Below are positions 8,269 through 17,330 of a DNA stretch of 64,000 nucleotides, in pieces. The stretch covers positions 744,001-808,000 of the forward strand of contig JAWKRT010000001.1 in assembly GCA_041389495.1 (NCBI GenBank). Direction: 5' to 3'. The DNA comes from Myxococcota bacterium. GTDB taxonomy: Bacteria > Myxococcota_A > UBA9160 > UBA4427. The stretch's first letter is position 1. The number at the start of each line of letters is the position of its first letter. Under the pieces are notes generated by a model that made no database searches, was not told where the DNA came from, and saw nothing but the letters and a program-made list of their open reading frames with translations. The translations under genes and the position numbers were made by a program.

Positions 8269-9821
8269 GCGTGCCGTCGGGCGTCGAGGCGATGCGCGAG
8301 CGACTGCGCGTGTTCGCGGGCTACGACCGCGACCTGCACGAGCGGGCGGACGTCGTCGTCGTCGGCTCGGGCCCGGCCGGGGCGGTCGTCGCCTACGAGC
8401 TCGCCGCGGCGGGCCGCGACGTCGTGCTCGTCGAGGAGGGGCCGCCCTTCACGCCGGGCGAGTACCGCCTCGAGGCCGGGCCTTCGATGGCGCGCACGAT
8501 GCGCGAGGGCGGCCTGCGCACGACGCTCGGCACGGTGATCCCGACGATGCAGGCGATCTGCGTCGGCGGCGGCTCGCTCGTGAACTCGGCCATCTGCGTG
8601 CGCCCGCCGCCGTTCGTCTTCGAGGCGTGGAGCGAGCGCTTCGCGCTCGAGCGCACGACGCGCGCCGAGCTCGAGCCGCACTACGACGCGGTCGCCGACT
8701 TCCTCGGCATCGCGCCGACGCCCGAGGACGTGCTCGGCAAGCGCAACACGCTCTTCCGCGACGGCTGCGACGCGCTCGGCATCTCGAGCGAGCCGATCGC
8801 GCGCAACGTGCGCGGGTGCCGCGGGAGCGGCGAGTGCTTCACGGGCTGTCGCAACCGCGCCAAGCAGAGCATGGACGTGAGCTACGTGCCGGCCGCGATG
8901 CGCCGCGGCGCGCGCGTCCTGACGTCGGTGCAGGTGCAGCAGGTGGTCGCGGAGGGAGCGCGCGTGCGCGGCGTGACGGGGCAGGTCGTCGAGCCCTTCA
9001 CCGGGCGCACGTCGCACCGCGTGCGCATCGACGCCGACGTCGTCGTGCTCGCGGCGGGCTGCATGGCGACGCCCGTCCTGCTGCAGAAGAGCGGCGACCT
9101 CGCCAACCGCTCGGGCCAGGTCGGCCGCAATCTCCAGTTCCACCCGGGCGTCGCGATCGCGGGCACGTTCCCCGAGCCGATCGATCCGCAGTTCGGCGCG
9201 ACCCAGGGCTACCAGTCGCTCGCGATGCTCGAGCGCGGCTTCAAGATGGAGTCGCTGTGGGCGCCGCCGGCGGTCGTCGCGGTGCGCGCGCCCGGCTTCG
9301 GCGCCGAGCTGATGGAGCGCCTCGCCGAGGTGCCGCGCACCGCCGTCTGGGACGCCATCTGCTCGACCCACGAGTCGCTCGGAACGGTGCGGGCGCGGCG
9401 CGGCCGCAGCCTCGACCCGGTGCTGCGCTGGCACCTCCACCCGAACGACCTGCCCGTCCTGCGCGAGGCGCTCTACACGCTCGGCCGGCTCTTCTTCGCG
9501 GCCGGCGCCACGCACGTCGTTCCGGGCGTGGCGCGCATCCCCGACACGATCCGCAGCGCCGACGGGCTCGAGGTCCTGCGCAGCGACGCGGTGAACGGGC
9601 GCGACCTCGTGATGGGCGGCAACCACGTCTTCTGCACGACGCGCATGCACGGCGACCCGGCGCAGGGCGTGGTGGACGAGCTCGGCCGCTGCCACGACCT
9701 CGACAACCTCTACATCGCCGACACCGGGATCTTCCCGCGCTGCCCGTCCGTGAACCCGATGTTCACGGCCATGGCGCTCGCGCGCCGCCAGGCGCACGCC
9801 ATCCACGGGCGGCTCGCGTAG
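8265..9821 (+). CDS. GMC-family FAD-dependent oxidoreductase
   Basis: 518 residues. The FAD-binding Rossmann motif VVVGSGPAGAVVAYELA sits near residue 30, and GGGSLVNSAICVRPP follows as the flavin-contacting segment. The C-terminal part has the GMC active-site histidine in MHGDPAQGVVDE and the asparagine in SVNPMFTAMALA. A cysteine cluster, CRGSGECFTGC, sits mid-protein, as in a subset of GMC dehydrogenases. Such enzymes oxidise alcohol groups of sugars, sterols or aliphatic alcohols; the substrate here cannot be told. The GTG start at 8265 overlaps the partner-subunit stop. Confidence 0.9.
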   Translation: MSVPSGVEAMRERLRVFAGYDRDLHERADVVVVGSGPAGAVVAYELAAAGRDVVLVEEGPPFTPGEYRLEAGPSMARTMREGGLRTTLGTVIPTMQAICVGGGSLVNSAICVRPPPFVFEAWSERFALERTTRAELEPHYDAVADFLGIAPTPEDVLGKRNTLFRDGCDALGISSEPIARNVRGCRGSGECFTGCRNRAKQSMDVSYVPAAMRRGARVLTSVQVQQVVAEGARVRGVTGQVVEPFTGRTSHRVRIDADVVVLAAGCMATPVLLQKSGDLANRSGQVGRNLQFHPGVAIAGTFPEPIDPQFGATQGYQSLAMLERGFKMESLWAPPAVVAVRAPGFGAELMERLAEVPRTAVWDAICSTHESLGTVRARRGRSLDPVLRWHLHPNDLPVLREALYTLGRLFFAAGATHVVPGVARIPDTIRSADGLEVLRSDAVNGRDLVMGGNHVFCTTRMHGDPAQGVVDELGRCHDLDNLYIADTGIFPRCPSVNPMFTAMALARRQAHAIHGRLA

Positions 9822-9915
9822 CGCGCGGGGCGTCGGGGCGGCGGCACGGCGGGGCGAGGAGGGCGGCCCCACGGGGTGCCGCGCGGCTCCGGCCTCGGCC
9901 GATCGCAACGAGCGG

Positions 9916-9944
9916 TTCAACGTCCCGCGCCAGCTGCCGATAGG
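9916..9944 (+). promoter_or_regulatory. Possible promoter upstream of small secreted protein
   Basis: TTCAAC, a 17-bp spacer and GATAGG, about 80 nt before the ATG at 10025. The rest of the 200-bp gap after the GMC gene shows nothing else recognisable. Confidence 0.35.
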
Positions 9945-10024
9945 GCTCCGCAGTGGCGACCGCCCGCAGCCGTCCGGCAAGTCCTCGGTCGGCGGTGGAC
10001 GCGCGGCGCCGCGAAGTGCGGGGG

Positions 10025-10420
10025 ATGGACATGCACGCGAACTCGCTCCGGCTCGGGCTCGGCGCCGTCGGCTCGCTCGTCGCCGCGCTCGGCCTCCTGG
10101 CCCCGCTCCCTTCCTCCGCACAGACCGCCTCCACTCCTTCCCAGCAGAGCAGCTACGCCGCGCACTGCCGCACGCTCACCAAGCAGATCGCGCACTTCGA
10201 AGGCGTCGCCGACATGGCGCGCGACCGCGACGACGATCTCTGGGAGGCGTCGACCGAGGCGCACATCGAGCGGCTCACCAATCGACGCTCTCAGCTGTGT
10301 CCCGAGTACGATCGCCGCACGCTCGCGGCCGCGAACGCGCAGTTCTGGTCCGACGTGTACCAGGTGATGAAGATCGGCGCGCAGGGCGCGCTGCGATACC
10401 TGACGTTCGGCGCCTTCTAG
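10025..10420 (+). CDS. Small secreted protein of unknown function
   Basis: 131 residues from ATG 10025. A signal peptide is clear: a short polar start, hydrophobic residues about 8-27, and a likely cleavage after SSAQT. The mature part is charged and helical, with two cysteines (AHCRTLTKQ and RRSQLCPEYD) that could pair in the periplasm. It ends in a short hydrophobic tail (KIGAQGALRYLTFGAF). I do not recognise a family. It stands alone between the GMC operon and an aldo/keto reductase. Confidence 0.6.
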   Translation: MDMHANSLRLGLGAVGSLVAALGLLAPLPSSAQTASTPSQQSSYAAHCRTLTKQIAHFEGVADMARDRDDDLWEASTEAHIERLTNRRSQLCPEYDRRTLAAANAQFWSDVYQVMKIGAQGALRYLTFGAF

Positions 10421-10542
10421 CCCGGCGCGCCGCGCGCTTCCTCCCCTCGCCGACCCCCGCTCCACCGGCCCTCGACCCGATCGGGTAGGCTGCGCGCGCC
10501 GTGGCGCCGACGCGCCGCGCCCGCCTCCGGAGGGCCCCCCGC

Positions 10543-11559
10543 ATGCAGCTCCGCCGCCTCGGCCGCACCGGTCTCGTCGTGAGCGAGATCGGAATGGGAA
10601 CGATGACGTTCGGCACGATGGCCGACGAGCGCGAGAGCGTGCGCATCCTCGACGCCGCGTTCGACGCCGGCGTCCAGCTCCTCGACGTCGCCGAGGTCTA
10701 CCCCGTGCCGCCGCGCGCGGAGTACGCCGGGCGCAGCGAGGAGATCTGCGGCAAGTGGCTCGCCGGGCGCTCGCGCGACCAGATCGTCGTCGCGACGAAG
10801 ATCGCGGGCCCCGGGCAGGGATGGTTCGTCCCCGCGGTGCGCAGCGGTGCGACGGCGCTCGACCGCCACCACGTCGAGCGCGCCATCGAGGGCAGCCTGC
10901 GGCGCCTCGGCACCGACTACATCGACCTCTACCAGACGCACTGGCCCGACCCGAACGTGCCGATCGAGCAGACGCTCGAGGCGCTCGACCGCGCGGTCGA
11001 GAGCGGCAAGGTCCGCTACGTCGGCTGCAGCAACCAGAGCGCGTACGGCCTCACGAAGAGCCTGTGGATGTCGGACGCCCACGGCCTCGTTCGCTACGAG
11101 ACGATCCAGAACAACTTCTCGCTCCTGAACCGCCGCTTCGAGGACGAGCTCGCGGCCGTCTGCCGCGCGGAGCAGGTGAGCCTGCTCGCCTACAGCCCGA
11201 TCGCGGGCGGCGTGCTCTCGGGCAAGTACGCGGGCGGGCAGTGGCCCGACGGCGCGCGCTTCAGCCAGTACCGCGCCGGCGAGCCGCGCACGCGCATCAT
11301 GACCGACCGCTTCGTGAACGCGCGCACGCTCGCCGCCCAGGAGCGCTTCGCGGCGATCGCGAAGGACGCGGGCATGTCGGTCGTGACGCTCGGCGTCGCG
11401 TGGACGCTCGCGAAGGACTTCGTGGGGTCGTCGCTCGTCGGCGCGACGTCGCTCGCGCAGATGCCCGAGCTGCTCGCGGCCGCCGATGCGAAGCTCGGCG
11501 CCGACGTGCTCGCCGCGTGCGACGCGGTCTCGCGCGAGATCCCGTACCCGATGGGCTGA
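10543..11559 (+). CDS. Aldo/keto reductase (NADPH-dependent)
   Basis: 338 residues, the length of the Tas/YajO-type branch of the aldo/keto reductase superfamily. The catalytic residues are all present: Asp in LLDVAEVY with the Tyr four residues on, Lys in VVATKIAG, and His in YQTHWPDP. The NADPH-binding end is seen in LVGATSLAQM. The ATG at 10543 follows CCGGAGGG, a good ribosome binding site; a GTG at 10501 in the same frame lacks one. A TAGGCT box at 10486-10491 may be its -10 element. Confidence 0.92.
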   Translation: MQLRRLGRTGLVVSEIGMGTMTFGTMADERESVRILDAAFDAGVQLLDVAEVYPVPPRAEYAGRSEEICGKWLAGRSRDQIVVATKIAGPGQGWFVPAVRSGATALDRHHVERAIEGSLRRLGTDYIDLYQTHWPDPNVPIEQTLEALDRAVESGKVRYVGCSNQSAYGLTKSLWMSDAHGLVRYETIQNNFSLLNRRFEDELAAVCRAEQVSLLAYSPIAGGVLSGKYAGGQWPDGARFSQYRAGEPRTRIMTDRFVNARTLAAQERFAAIAKDAGMSVVTLGVAWTLAKDFVGSSLVGATSLAQMPELLAAADAKLGADVLAACDAVSREIPYPMG

Positions 11560-11590
11560 GCGGCGCGCGCCGGGCCCGAGGAGCGAGCGG

Positions 11591-12430
11591 ATGGCACGGA
11601 TCGACTGGCCCCGTCGCGCGGCGCGCGCCCTCGCGCTCGCCGCGCTCGCGCTCCCGCTCGCCGCGACCAGCCCCGCGCGCGCGTTCGACCGCGGCGCGGA
11701 CGGGCGCTTCGAGAAGCGCGAGTCCTCGCACTTCGTGCTCTTCCAGGACGTCGACATCGACGAGACGTCCGGCATCCGCGGCTCGCGCCGCTTCGAGGAC
11801 GACGTCCTCGAGACGCTCGAGTCCGCGTACCGCACGATCGACGCGCTGCTCGGCATCCGCCTCCCGCGCCGCATCCAGGTCACCGTCTACGACGCGCGCG
11901 ACTTCGACGCGCGCTTCGCCGGGCTCTTCCGGTTCCCGGCCGCGGGCTTCTACGGCGACGCGATCCACATCCGCGGCGCGACGGTCGTCGACGCGCGGCT
12001 CGTCCGCGTGCTCCACCACGAGCTCGTGCACGCGGCCTTCCACTACGAGGCGCCCTCGCTCGTGCTCCCCGCCTGGATGAACGAGGGCGTCGCGGAGTGG
12101 GTCGAGGCGCGCGCGGCGGGCTACGCGACGCTCACGGGCCCCGAGCAGGCCTTCCTCGCGAGCCGCGCGGCGGCGGGCTCGCTCTACGCGCTCGCGCAGC
12201 TCTCGGCCCCGTCGTTCGGCGCGTTCGGCCCGCAGCAGGCCGCGCTCGCCTACCTCGAGTCGCGCGCGTTCGTCGACTTCCTCGCGACGACGTACGGCGA
12301 TCGCAAGCTGCGCGAGTGGGTCGAGGGTGCGCTGCGGACGGGCGACCTCGACCGCGCGGCGCGCCGCTCGTTCCGCGCCGACCTCGCGCGCCTCGAGGAA
12401 CGCTTCCGCGAGCGCTACGCGCGTCGCTGA
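11591..12430 (+). CDS. Secreted zinc metallopeptidase-like protein (gluzincin, MA-like)
   Basis: 279 residues with an N-terminal signal peptide ending near ATSPARA. The zinc motif HELVH is at residues 143-147, and the third ligand is probably a glutamate in MNEGVAEWVEARA about 30 residues on. This HExxH plus NEGxAEW arrangement is typical of the peptidase MA-like superfamily, which includes envelope and basal-body-associated proteases. It begins 31 bp after the aldo/keto reductase. The substrate is unknown. Confidence 0.75.
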   Translation: MARIDWPRRAARALALAALALPLAATSPARAFDRGADGRFEKRESSHFVLFQDVDIDETSGIRGSRRFEDDVLETLESAYRTIDALLGIRLPRRIQVTVYDARDFDARFAGLFRFPAAGFYGDAIHIRGATVVDARLVRVLHHELVHAAFHYEAPSLVLPAWMNEGVAEWVEARAAGYATLTGPEQAFLASRAAAGSLYALAQLSAPSFGAFGPQQAALAYLESRAFVDFLATTYGDRKLREWVEGALRTGDLDRAARRSFRADLARLEERFRERYARR

Positions 12431-12457
12431 GCAACGGACTCGCGCGGCGCGGGCTGC

Positions 12458-12463
12458 TAGCCT
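12458..12463 (+). promoter_or_regulatory. Candidate -10 box (TAGCCT)
   Basis: The box ends 10 nt before the ATG at 12474, implying a leaderless or nearly leaderless message. No convincing -35 element is present. Confidence 0.3.
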
Positions 12464-12473
12464 GCCGCGCGCG

Positions 12474-13610
12474 ATGCAGCGTCTCGTCGTTCCGCGCCCG
12501 CCCACCGTTCGCGCGCAGCCCGTGCGGACGTCGGCCCCGGCGCGGACGTCGCCGCGCGCGCGGCGCGCGCACGCGGCCGCCCTGGCCTGCGCGTTCGCCG
12601 TCGCCTCCGTCGCTGCCGCGTCGCCTGCCGCGGCCGAGGACGGGGCTGCGGGCGCCGACGCCGCGGCCGACGCGCACGGCGCGCATGCGCTCCACCCGCC
12701 GATCGGCGTCTCCGGCGGGCACACGCTCGCGCGCGGCGGCATCGCCGTCGGCTACAGCTACGACGTCGCTTCCTACGACCAGCTGCGCGAGCGCACGAAC
12801 GACGTGACGGCGACGGGCTATCTGTCGCGCACTCCCTTCTTCGCGAGCGCGCCGAGCCGCCTGCGCGTCGAGCGACACGAGTTCGCGCTGCTCGTCGCGA
12901 CGACGGACCGGCTGTCGCTGCTGCTCGAGGTGCCGTTCGTGCGCGCCGAGATGCGCAACGAGACGGCGTCGGGCTCGTACACGACCGAGTCGGGCGGGCT
13001 CGGCGACATCGCACTGAGCGGCGTCTTCCTCTTCATGCGGCACGGGAGCGAGCGGCTCTTCTTCTCGACCGAGCTCGGCATGCCGACGGGCTCGATCTCG
13101 CAGCGCGACGACACGCCGAGCGGGCAGCGCGTCCTGCCCTACGCCATGCAGCCCGGCTCGGGCGTGTGGCACGTCGAGACGGGGCTCACCTACGAGGGCA
13201 CGCTCTGGAAGTACACCTGGGGCGGCCAGATCGCGACGCTCTTCCAGCTCGGCGACGCGGACGTCGGCGACGCGCACTACACGCCGGGCAATCGCTATGC
13301 GGTGACGGGTTGGCTCGCGCGCGAGTGGTGCGACGCGCTCAGCACGTCGCTGCGGCTGCGCTGGCACCGCTGGGGCAACACGAGCGGGCGCGACACGCGC
13401 ATGCCGATCGCCGAGTCGACGGCCAACGACCCGATGCGCCAGCGCGGCGAGCGCGTCGACCTGCTCGCCGGCGCCGAGGTGCGGCTCCCGTTCGCGCCGC
13501 GGCAGGCGCTCGCGCTCGAAGCGGGCTTCCCGCTGCTCGAGTCGCTCGACGGCCCGGCGCCCTCGTTCGACTGGAGCGTGCGCGTCGGCTGGCGCTGGTC
13601 GTACCCGTGA
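12474..13610 (+). CDS. Predicted outer-membrane beta-barrel protein (MetA/phenol-type transporter-like)
   Basis: 378 residues. An extended N-terminus leads to a signal peptide ending near ASPAAAEDG, followed by amphipathic alternating segments and a terminal aromatic strand (WSVRVGWRWSYP) typical of outer-membrane barrels. Internal features such as LLLEVPFVRAEM and ELGMPTGSISQRDD resemble proteins annotated as the MetA pathway of phenol degradation or transporter family. It overlaps the SCO gene by four bases, so it may serve copper handling rather than aromatics. The barrel class is likely; the function is inference. Confidence 0.65.
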   Translation: MQRLVVPRPPTVRAQPVRTSAPARTSPRARRAHAAALACAFAVASVAAASPAAAEDGAAGADAAADAHGAHALHPPIGVSGGHTLARGGIAVGYSYDVASYDQLRERTNDVTATGYLSRTPFFASAPSRLRVERHEFALLVATTDRLSLLLEVPFVRAEMRNETASGSYTTESGGLGDIALSGVFLFMRHGSERLFFSTELGMPTGSISQRDDTPSGQRVLPYAMQPGSGVWHVETGLTYEGTLWKYTWGGQIATLFQLGDADVGDAHYTPGNRYAVTGWLAREWCDALSTSLRLRWHRWGNTSGRDTRMPIAESTANDPMRQRGERVDLLAGAEVRLPFAPRQALALEAGFPLLESLDGPAPSFDWSVRVGWRWSYP

Positions 13611-14542
13611 GCGCGCGGCGGCGCGCCGTCGCCGTTCTCGCCGGGGCGTGCGCGCTGCTCGCGCTCGGCTGCGACGACGTCCGGCGCTACGGCGCGCGCG
13701 GCATCGTCGAGGACGTGCGCCGCGAGGACGCCGTCGTCGTCGTCGACCACGGGGCCGTGCGCGGGCTGATGGGACCGATGACGATGACGTTCGACGTGCC
13801 GGATGCGGACCTGCTCGCGAGGCTCGAGCCCGGCCAACGCATCTCGTTCACGCTCGTGTTCACCGGCAGCGCGTACCAGATCGTCGACGCCACCGTGCTC
13901 GGCACCGTCGAGGTGGGCGACGAGTGGGCGCGCCTCGGCGAGCAGCTCGTGCGCACGACCGTGGCGCCGCCGTTCTCGCTGCGCGACCAGGACGGGCGGG
14001 TGCTCACGCTCGACGATCTCGCCGGCCGGGCGCTCCTCGTCGACTTCGTCTTCACGCAGTGTCCCGGACCGTGTCCACTGCAGACGGCGCGCGCCGTGGC
14101 CGTGCAGCGCGCGCTCCCGGACGACGTGCGCGATCGCGTGCACTTCGTCTCGATCTCGCTCGACCCGGCGAACGACACGCCCGAGGCGTTTCGCGCCTAC
14201 GCCCGCAAGCACGGCGCCGACACGCGGAACTGGTCGTTCCTCGGCGGGGATCCCGGCGAGGTCGACGCCGTCGTCCGCAGCTACGCGGTCGGCAAGACGC
14301 GCGACGCCGAGGGCGTGATCGAGCACCTCGTCGTCTCCCTGCTCGTGAACGGCGATGGGAAGATCGTGCGTCGCTATCTCGGGATGGAGCACGGCGCGGA
14401 AGAGATCGCCGCCGACCTCGTCGCGCTCGCGCGCACGCCGCTCGCGAGCGCGGAACGAGGCTCCGCGCACGAGCACGCACACGAGCACGCGGACGACCCC
14501 GCGCACGACCCCGGAGAGGCCGCGGCCGGCGATGCGCCCTAG
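13607..14542 (+). CDS. SCO1/SenC-type copper protein with N-terminal CusF-like domain
   Basis: 311 residues from GTG 13607. The lipobox-like LLALGC near the N-terminus suggests a lipoprotein. Residues about 30-105 resemble a CusF-like copper-binding domain (MGPMTMTFDVPD). The thioredoxin-fold SCO domain follows, with the copper ligands CPGPC (Cys152, Cys156) and His240 in IEHLVVS. SCO proteins deliver copper to the CuA site of cytochrome oxidase or act as thiol reductases. The tail is rich in His (HEHAHEHADD) and may bind more metal. It is coupled to the outer-membrane gene upstream and overlaps thiO by 11 bp. Confidence 0.85.
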   Translation: MSARRRAVAVLAGACALLALGCDDVRRYGARGIVEDVRREDAVVVVDHGAVRGLMGPMTMTFDVPDADLLARLEPGQRISFTLVFTGSAYQIVDATVLGTVEVGDEWARLGEQLVRTTVAPPFSLRDQDGRVLTLDDLAGRALLVDFVFTQCPGPCPLQTARAVAVQRALPDDVRDRVHFVSISLDPANDTPEAFRAYARKHGADTRNWSFLGGDPGEVDAVVRSYAVGKTRDAEGVIEHLVVSLLVNGDGKIVRRYLGMEHGAEEIAADLVALARTPLASAERGSAHEHAHEHADDPAHDPGEAAAGDAP

Positions 14543-15770
14543 CGCGCCGGCGCGCGCCGCCGCCCCGCGCGCGCGCCGCGCGGCGACGGCGGACGTCGCG
14601 ATCGTCGGCGGCGGCATCGCGGGCTGTGCGGCGGCGTGGTTCCTCGCGAACGAGGGCCTCGACGTCCTGCTGCTCGAGCGCGACGCACTGGCGAGCGCGG
14701 CGTCGGGCGCCGCGGCCGGCATGCTCGCGCCCGTAGCGGAGGGCGTACCGGGGAGCCCGCTGCTCGCGCTCGGGCTCGCCGCGCTCGCGCGCTTCCCCGC
14801 GCTCTGCGACGAGCTGCGCGCCGCGTCGGGCGTCGACCCGGAGCTCGAGCGGTCCGGCCTGCTGCGCGCGGCCGAGTCGCCGGACGCGGCGCGCGCGCTC
14901 GCCGCGCGCGCCGATGCGCTGCGCGCCGCCGGCGTCGCGGTCGAGTGGCTCGACGCCGCCGCCGCGCGCGCGCTCGAGCCCGCGCTCGCGCCGCACGTCG
15001 AGGGGGCGATCTGGTCGGGTGGCGACGCGCACGTGCGTCCGCCGCTGCTCGCGCGCGCGTTCGCGCGCGGCGCGGAGCGCCGCGGCGCCCGCATCGCGCT
15101 CGGCGTCGACGTGCGCGGTCTCCTCGCGGAGGGCGGGCGCATCTGCGGCGTGCGCGCGGAGGGCGCGATCGCGGGCGACGTCGCGGCGGGCGCGGTCGTC
15201 GTGTGCGCCGGCGCGTGGAGCCGCGCGCTCGAAGGATGGATGGAGGCGGCTCTTCCCGAGGTGCGGGGCGCGGACGGAGCGGCGCGCGCCGCGCCGCCGC
15301 CGGTCGAGCCGGTGCGCGGGCAGATCCTCGCGCTCGGCGCTCCGCTCCCGCGCTCGCGCGCCATCGTGTGGGGCGAGGGCGGCCTCTACCTCGTGCCGAA
15401 GCGCGACGGGAGCCTCGTCGTGGGCGCGACCGAGGAGCGCGTCGGCTTCGACGCGCGCGTCACGGCCGCGGGTGTCGCCGCGCTGCTCGAGGGCGCGCGG
15501 CGTCTCGTGCCCGCGCTCGGCGAGGCCGAGGTGCTGCGCTGCTGGGCGGGGCTGCGGCCCGCGTCACCGGACGGGCTGCCGTCGATCGGCGCGCTCCGCG
15601 GCGTGGAAGGGCTCGTCGTCGCGTACGGGCACCACCGCAACGGCGTGCTGCTCGCGCCGACGACCGGGGAGCTCGTCCGCGACCTCGTGCTCGGCAAGGC
15701 GGGCGCGGCCGAGGCCGCGCCCTTCGATCCCGCCCGCTTCGCGCGCCCGCCGGCGCCGCAGCGCCGCTAG
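14532..15770 (+). CDS. thiO: Glycine oxidase ThiO-like FAD-dependent amine oxidase
   Basis: 412 residues. The FAD motif DVAIVGGGIAGCAAAWFLA lies near residue 20, and GAAAGMLAPVAEG, a signature of ThiO, follows. The C-terminal substrate and FAD region reads WAGLRPASPDGLPSIG and YGHHRNGVLLAP. ThiO oxidises glycine to iminoglyoxylate, used for the thiazole of thiamine. No other thi gene is in the window, so another amine substrate remains possible. The ATG at 14532 sits inside the 3' end of the SCO gene. Confidence 0.82.
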   Translation: MRPSAPARAAAPRARRAATADVAIVGGGIAGCAAAWFLANEGLDVLLLERDALASAASGAAAGMLAPVAEGVPGSPLLALGLAALARFPALCDELRAASGVDPELERSGLLRAAESPDAARALAARADALRAAGVAVEWLDAAAARALEPALAPHVEGAIWSGGDAHVRPPLLARAFARGAERRGARIALGVDVRGLLAEGGRICGVRAEGAIAGDVAAGAVVVCAGAWSRALEGWMEAALPEVRGADGAARAAPPPVEPVRGQILALGAPLPRSRAIVWGEGGLYLVPKRDGSLVVGATEERVGFDARVTAAGVAALLEGARRLVPALGEAEVLRCWAGLRPASPDGLPSIGALRGVEGLVVAYGHHRNGVLLAPTTGELVRDLVLGKAGAAEAAPFDPARFARPPAPQRR

Positions 15771-15779
15771 CGCGCGCGC

Positions 15780-16103
15780 TCAGCAGAGCTTGCGGACCAT
15801 CTCCTCGAGCGCGGCCTTCGGGCGCGCGCCCTGCATCTGCTCGACCACCTGGCCGCCCTGGAAGGCGAGCAGCGTCGGGATCGCGCGCACGCCGTAGCGC
15901 CCGGGCGCGGCCGGGTTCTCGTCGATGTTCATCTTGACGATCTTGACCCGGCCCGCGTACGAGGCCGCGAGCTCCTTCACGATCGGCGCGATCTGGCGGC
16001 ACGGCGCGCACCACTCGGCCCAGAAGTCGACGACCACGGGCAGGTCGGAGTCGAGCACGTCGGCCTGGAAGCTCTGATCGGTCACGTCGGTGATCTCTGC
16101 CAT
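15780..16103 (-). CDS. trxA: Thioredoxin
   Basis: 107 residues, standard size. The active-site motif WCAPC has Cys32 and Cys35, with the buried Asp26 in VVDFWAEW and the cis-proline in RAIPTLLAF. It reduces protein disulfides in the cytoplasm. The ATG at 16103 has AGGAGAG a few bases upstream. It is convergent with thiO, whose stop is 10 bp away, and divergent from the conserved gene at 16301; a TATGCT on the minus strand at 16269-16274 could be its -10 box. Confidence 0.95.
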   Translation of the reverse strand: MAEITDVTDQSFQADVLDSDLPVVVDFWAEWCAPCRQIAPIVKELAASYAGRVKIVKMNIDENPAAPGRYGVRAIPTLLAFQGGQVVEQMQGARPKAALEEMVRKLC

Positions 16104-16287
16104 CGTCTTCTCTCCTGTGGTTCGCGTCGTTCCTCGGGTCGTCCGGCCTCGCGGCCGGCCGCGCGCGTCGTCGCTCGGGCGCGCGGCGGCGGCGACGCGG
16201 GCCGCTCGGATGCCGGTCGTCGCGCCGGCGTCACGCACGGGATGCTCGCGGACGGGAAACGGCGGGGCAGCATAGCAGGGCCGCGGC

Positions 16288-16293
16288 TACTCT
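16288..16293 (+). promoter_or_regulatory. Candidate -10 box (TACTCT)
   Basis: The box lies 7 nt before the ATG at 16301, implying a leaderless transcript. A minus-strand TATGCT at 16269-16274 would serve the divergent trxA. No -35 element is evident. Confidence 0.3.
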
Positions 16294-16300
16294 CGGCGCG

Positions 16301-17317
16301 ATGCCGCGCCCTCCGGTCGAAATCGTCGCGATCGATCGCGCGAAGGTCCGCACGACGCGCGCGCGACGGCGCCCGAGCAAGGTGCGCGTGCGCGACGAGG
16401 CCGTGCCCCACGTGCCCGGAGCCTCGTTCGCGGCGTTCCTCGACTCGCTCCCGCACGTCCTCGGCGGCGACGACCTGCGCGCGGCGGTCGACGCGTGGGT
16501 GCGCGCATGGAAGGCGGGGCGCCCGGTCGTGCTCGGCTTCGGCGCGCACCTGATCAAGGTCGGGCTCGCGCCGGTCGTCGTCGACCTGATGGAGCGCGGC
16601 GCCGTCTCGGCGATCGCCATGAACGGCGCCGGCTGCGTCCACGACCTCGAGCTCGCGATGATGGGCCGCACGAGCGAGGACGTGGCCGAGGCGCTCGACG
16701 ACGGCACGTTCGGCATGGCGCGCGAGACGGCCGAAGCGCTGAACGGCGCGATCGAGCGCGGCTTCGAGCGCGGCGCGGGAATGGGAGCGGCGGTCGGCGA
16801 GGCCATCCGCGCCTCGGCGTGGCCCCACGCCGATCGCAGCGTGCTCGCGGCCGCGGCGCGCCTCGGCATCCCGGCCACCGTGCACGTCGCGATCGGGACC
16901 GACATCCACCACATGCACCCGAGCGCGAACGGCGCGGCGCTCGGCGCGACGAGCCACCGCGACTTCGAGACGCTCACCGGCGTCGTCGCGCGGCTCGAGG
17001 GCGGCGTGTACCTGAACGTGGGCTCGGCCGTGATCCTTCCGGAGGTGTTCCTCAAGGCGCTCGCGCTCGCGCGCAACCTCGGCCACCGCGTCGATCGCTT
17101 CACGACCGTGAATCTCGACTTCATCCGCCACTACCGCCCCACCGTGAACGTCGTCGAGCGCCCGACGCGCAAGGGCGGCCGCGGCATCTCGCTCGTCGGT
17201 CAGCACGAGATCCTCGTTCCGCTGCTCGCCGCCGCGGTCGTCGAGGCCGGCCCGCGCAGGCGCGCGTCCTCGCGCGCGGCGAAGCCGAAGCGGCCGGCGC
17301 GGCCTCGCGCGCGGTGA
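16301..17317 (+). CDS. Conserved protein, possibly deoxyhypusine-synthase-like fold
   Basis: 338 residues, soluble, with a basic C-terminal tail. Strongly patterned segments suggest an enzyme: [50 protein letters not shown] and [17 protein letters not shown]. The Gly-rich HLIK segment and NGAG motif faintly recall deoxyhypusine synthase-type NAD-binding proteins, but I cannot confirm that. The HHMHP cluster could bind a metal. It precedes the macro-domain gene by 13 bp, and the pairing with an ADP-ribose/NAD-related domain would fit an NAD-linked function. That last step is inference. Confidence 0.5.
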   Translation: MPRPPVEIVAIDRAKVRTTRARRRPSKVRVRDEAVPHVPGASFAAFLDSLPHVLGGDDLRAAVDAWVRAWKAGRPVVLGFGAHLIKVGLAPVVVDLMERGAVSAIAMNGAGCVHDLELAMMGRTSEDVAEALDDGTFGMARETAEALNGAIERGFERGAGMGAAVGEAIRASAWPHADRSVLAAAARLGIPATVHVAIGTDIHHMHPSANGAALGATSHRDFETLTGVVARLEGGVYLNVGSAVILPEVFLKALALARNLGHRVDRFTTVNLDFIRHYRPTVNVVERPTRKGGRGISLVGQHEILVPLLAAAVVEAGPRRRASSRAAKPKRPARPRAR

Positions 17318-17330
17318 GGGGCGTCACGCC

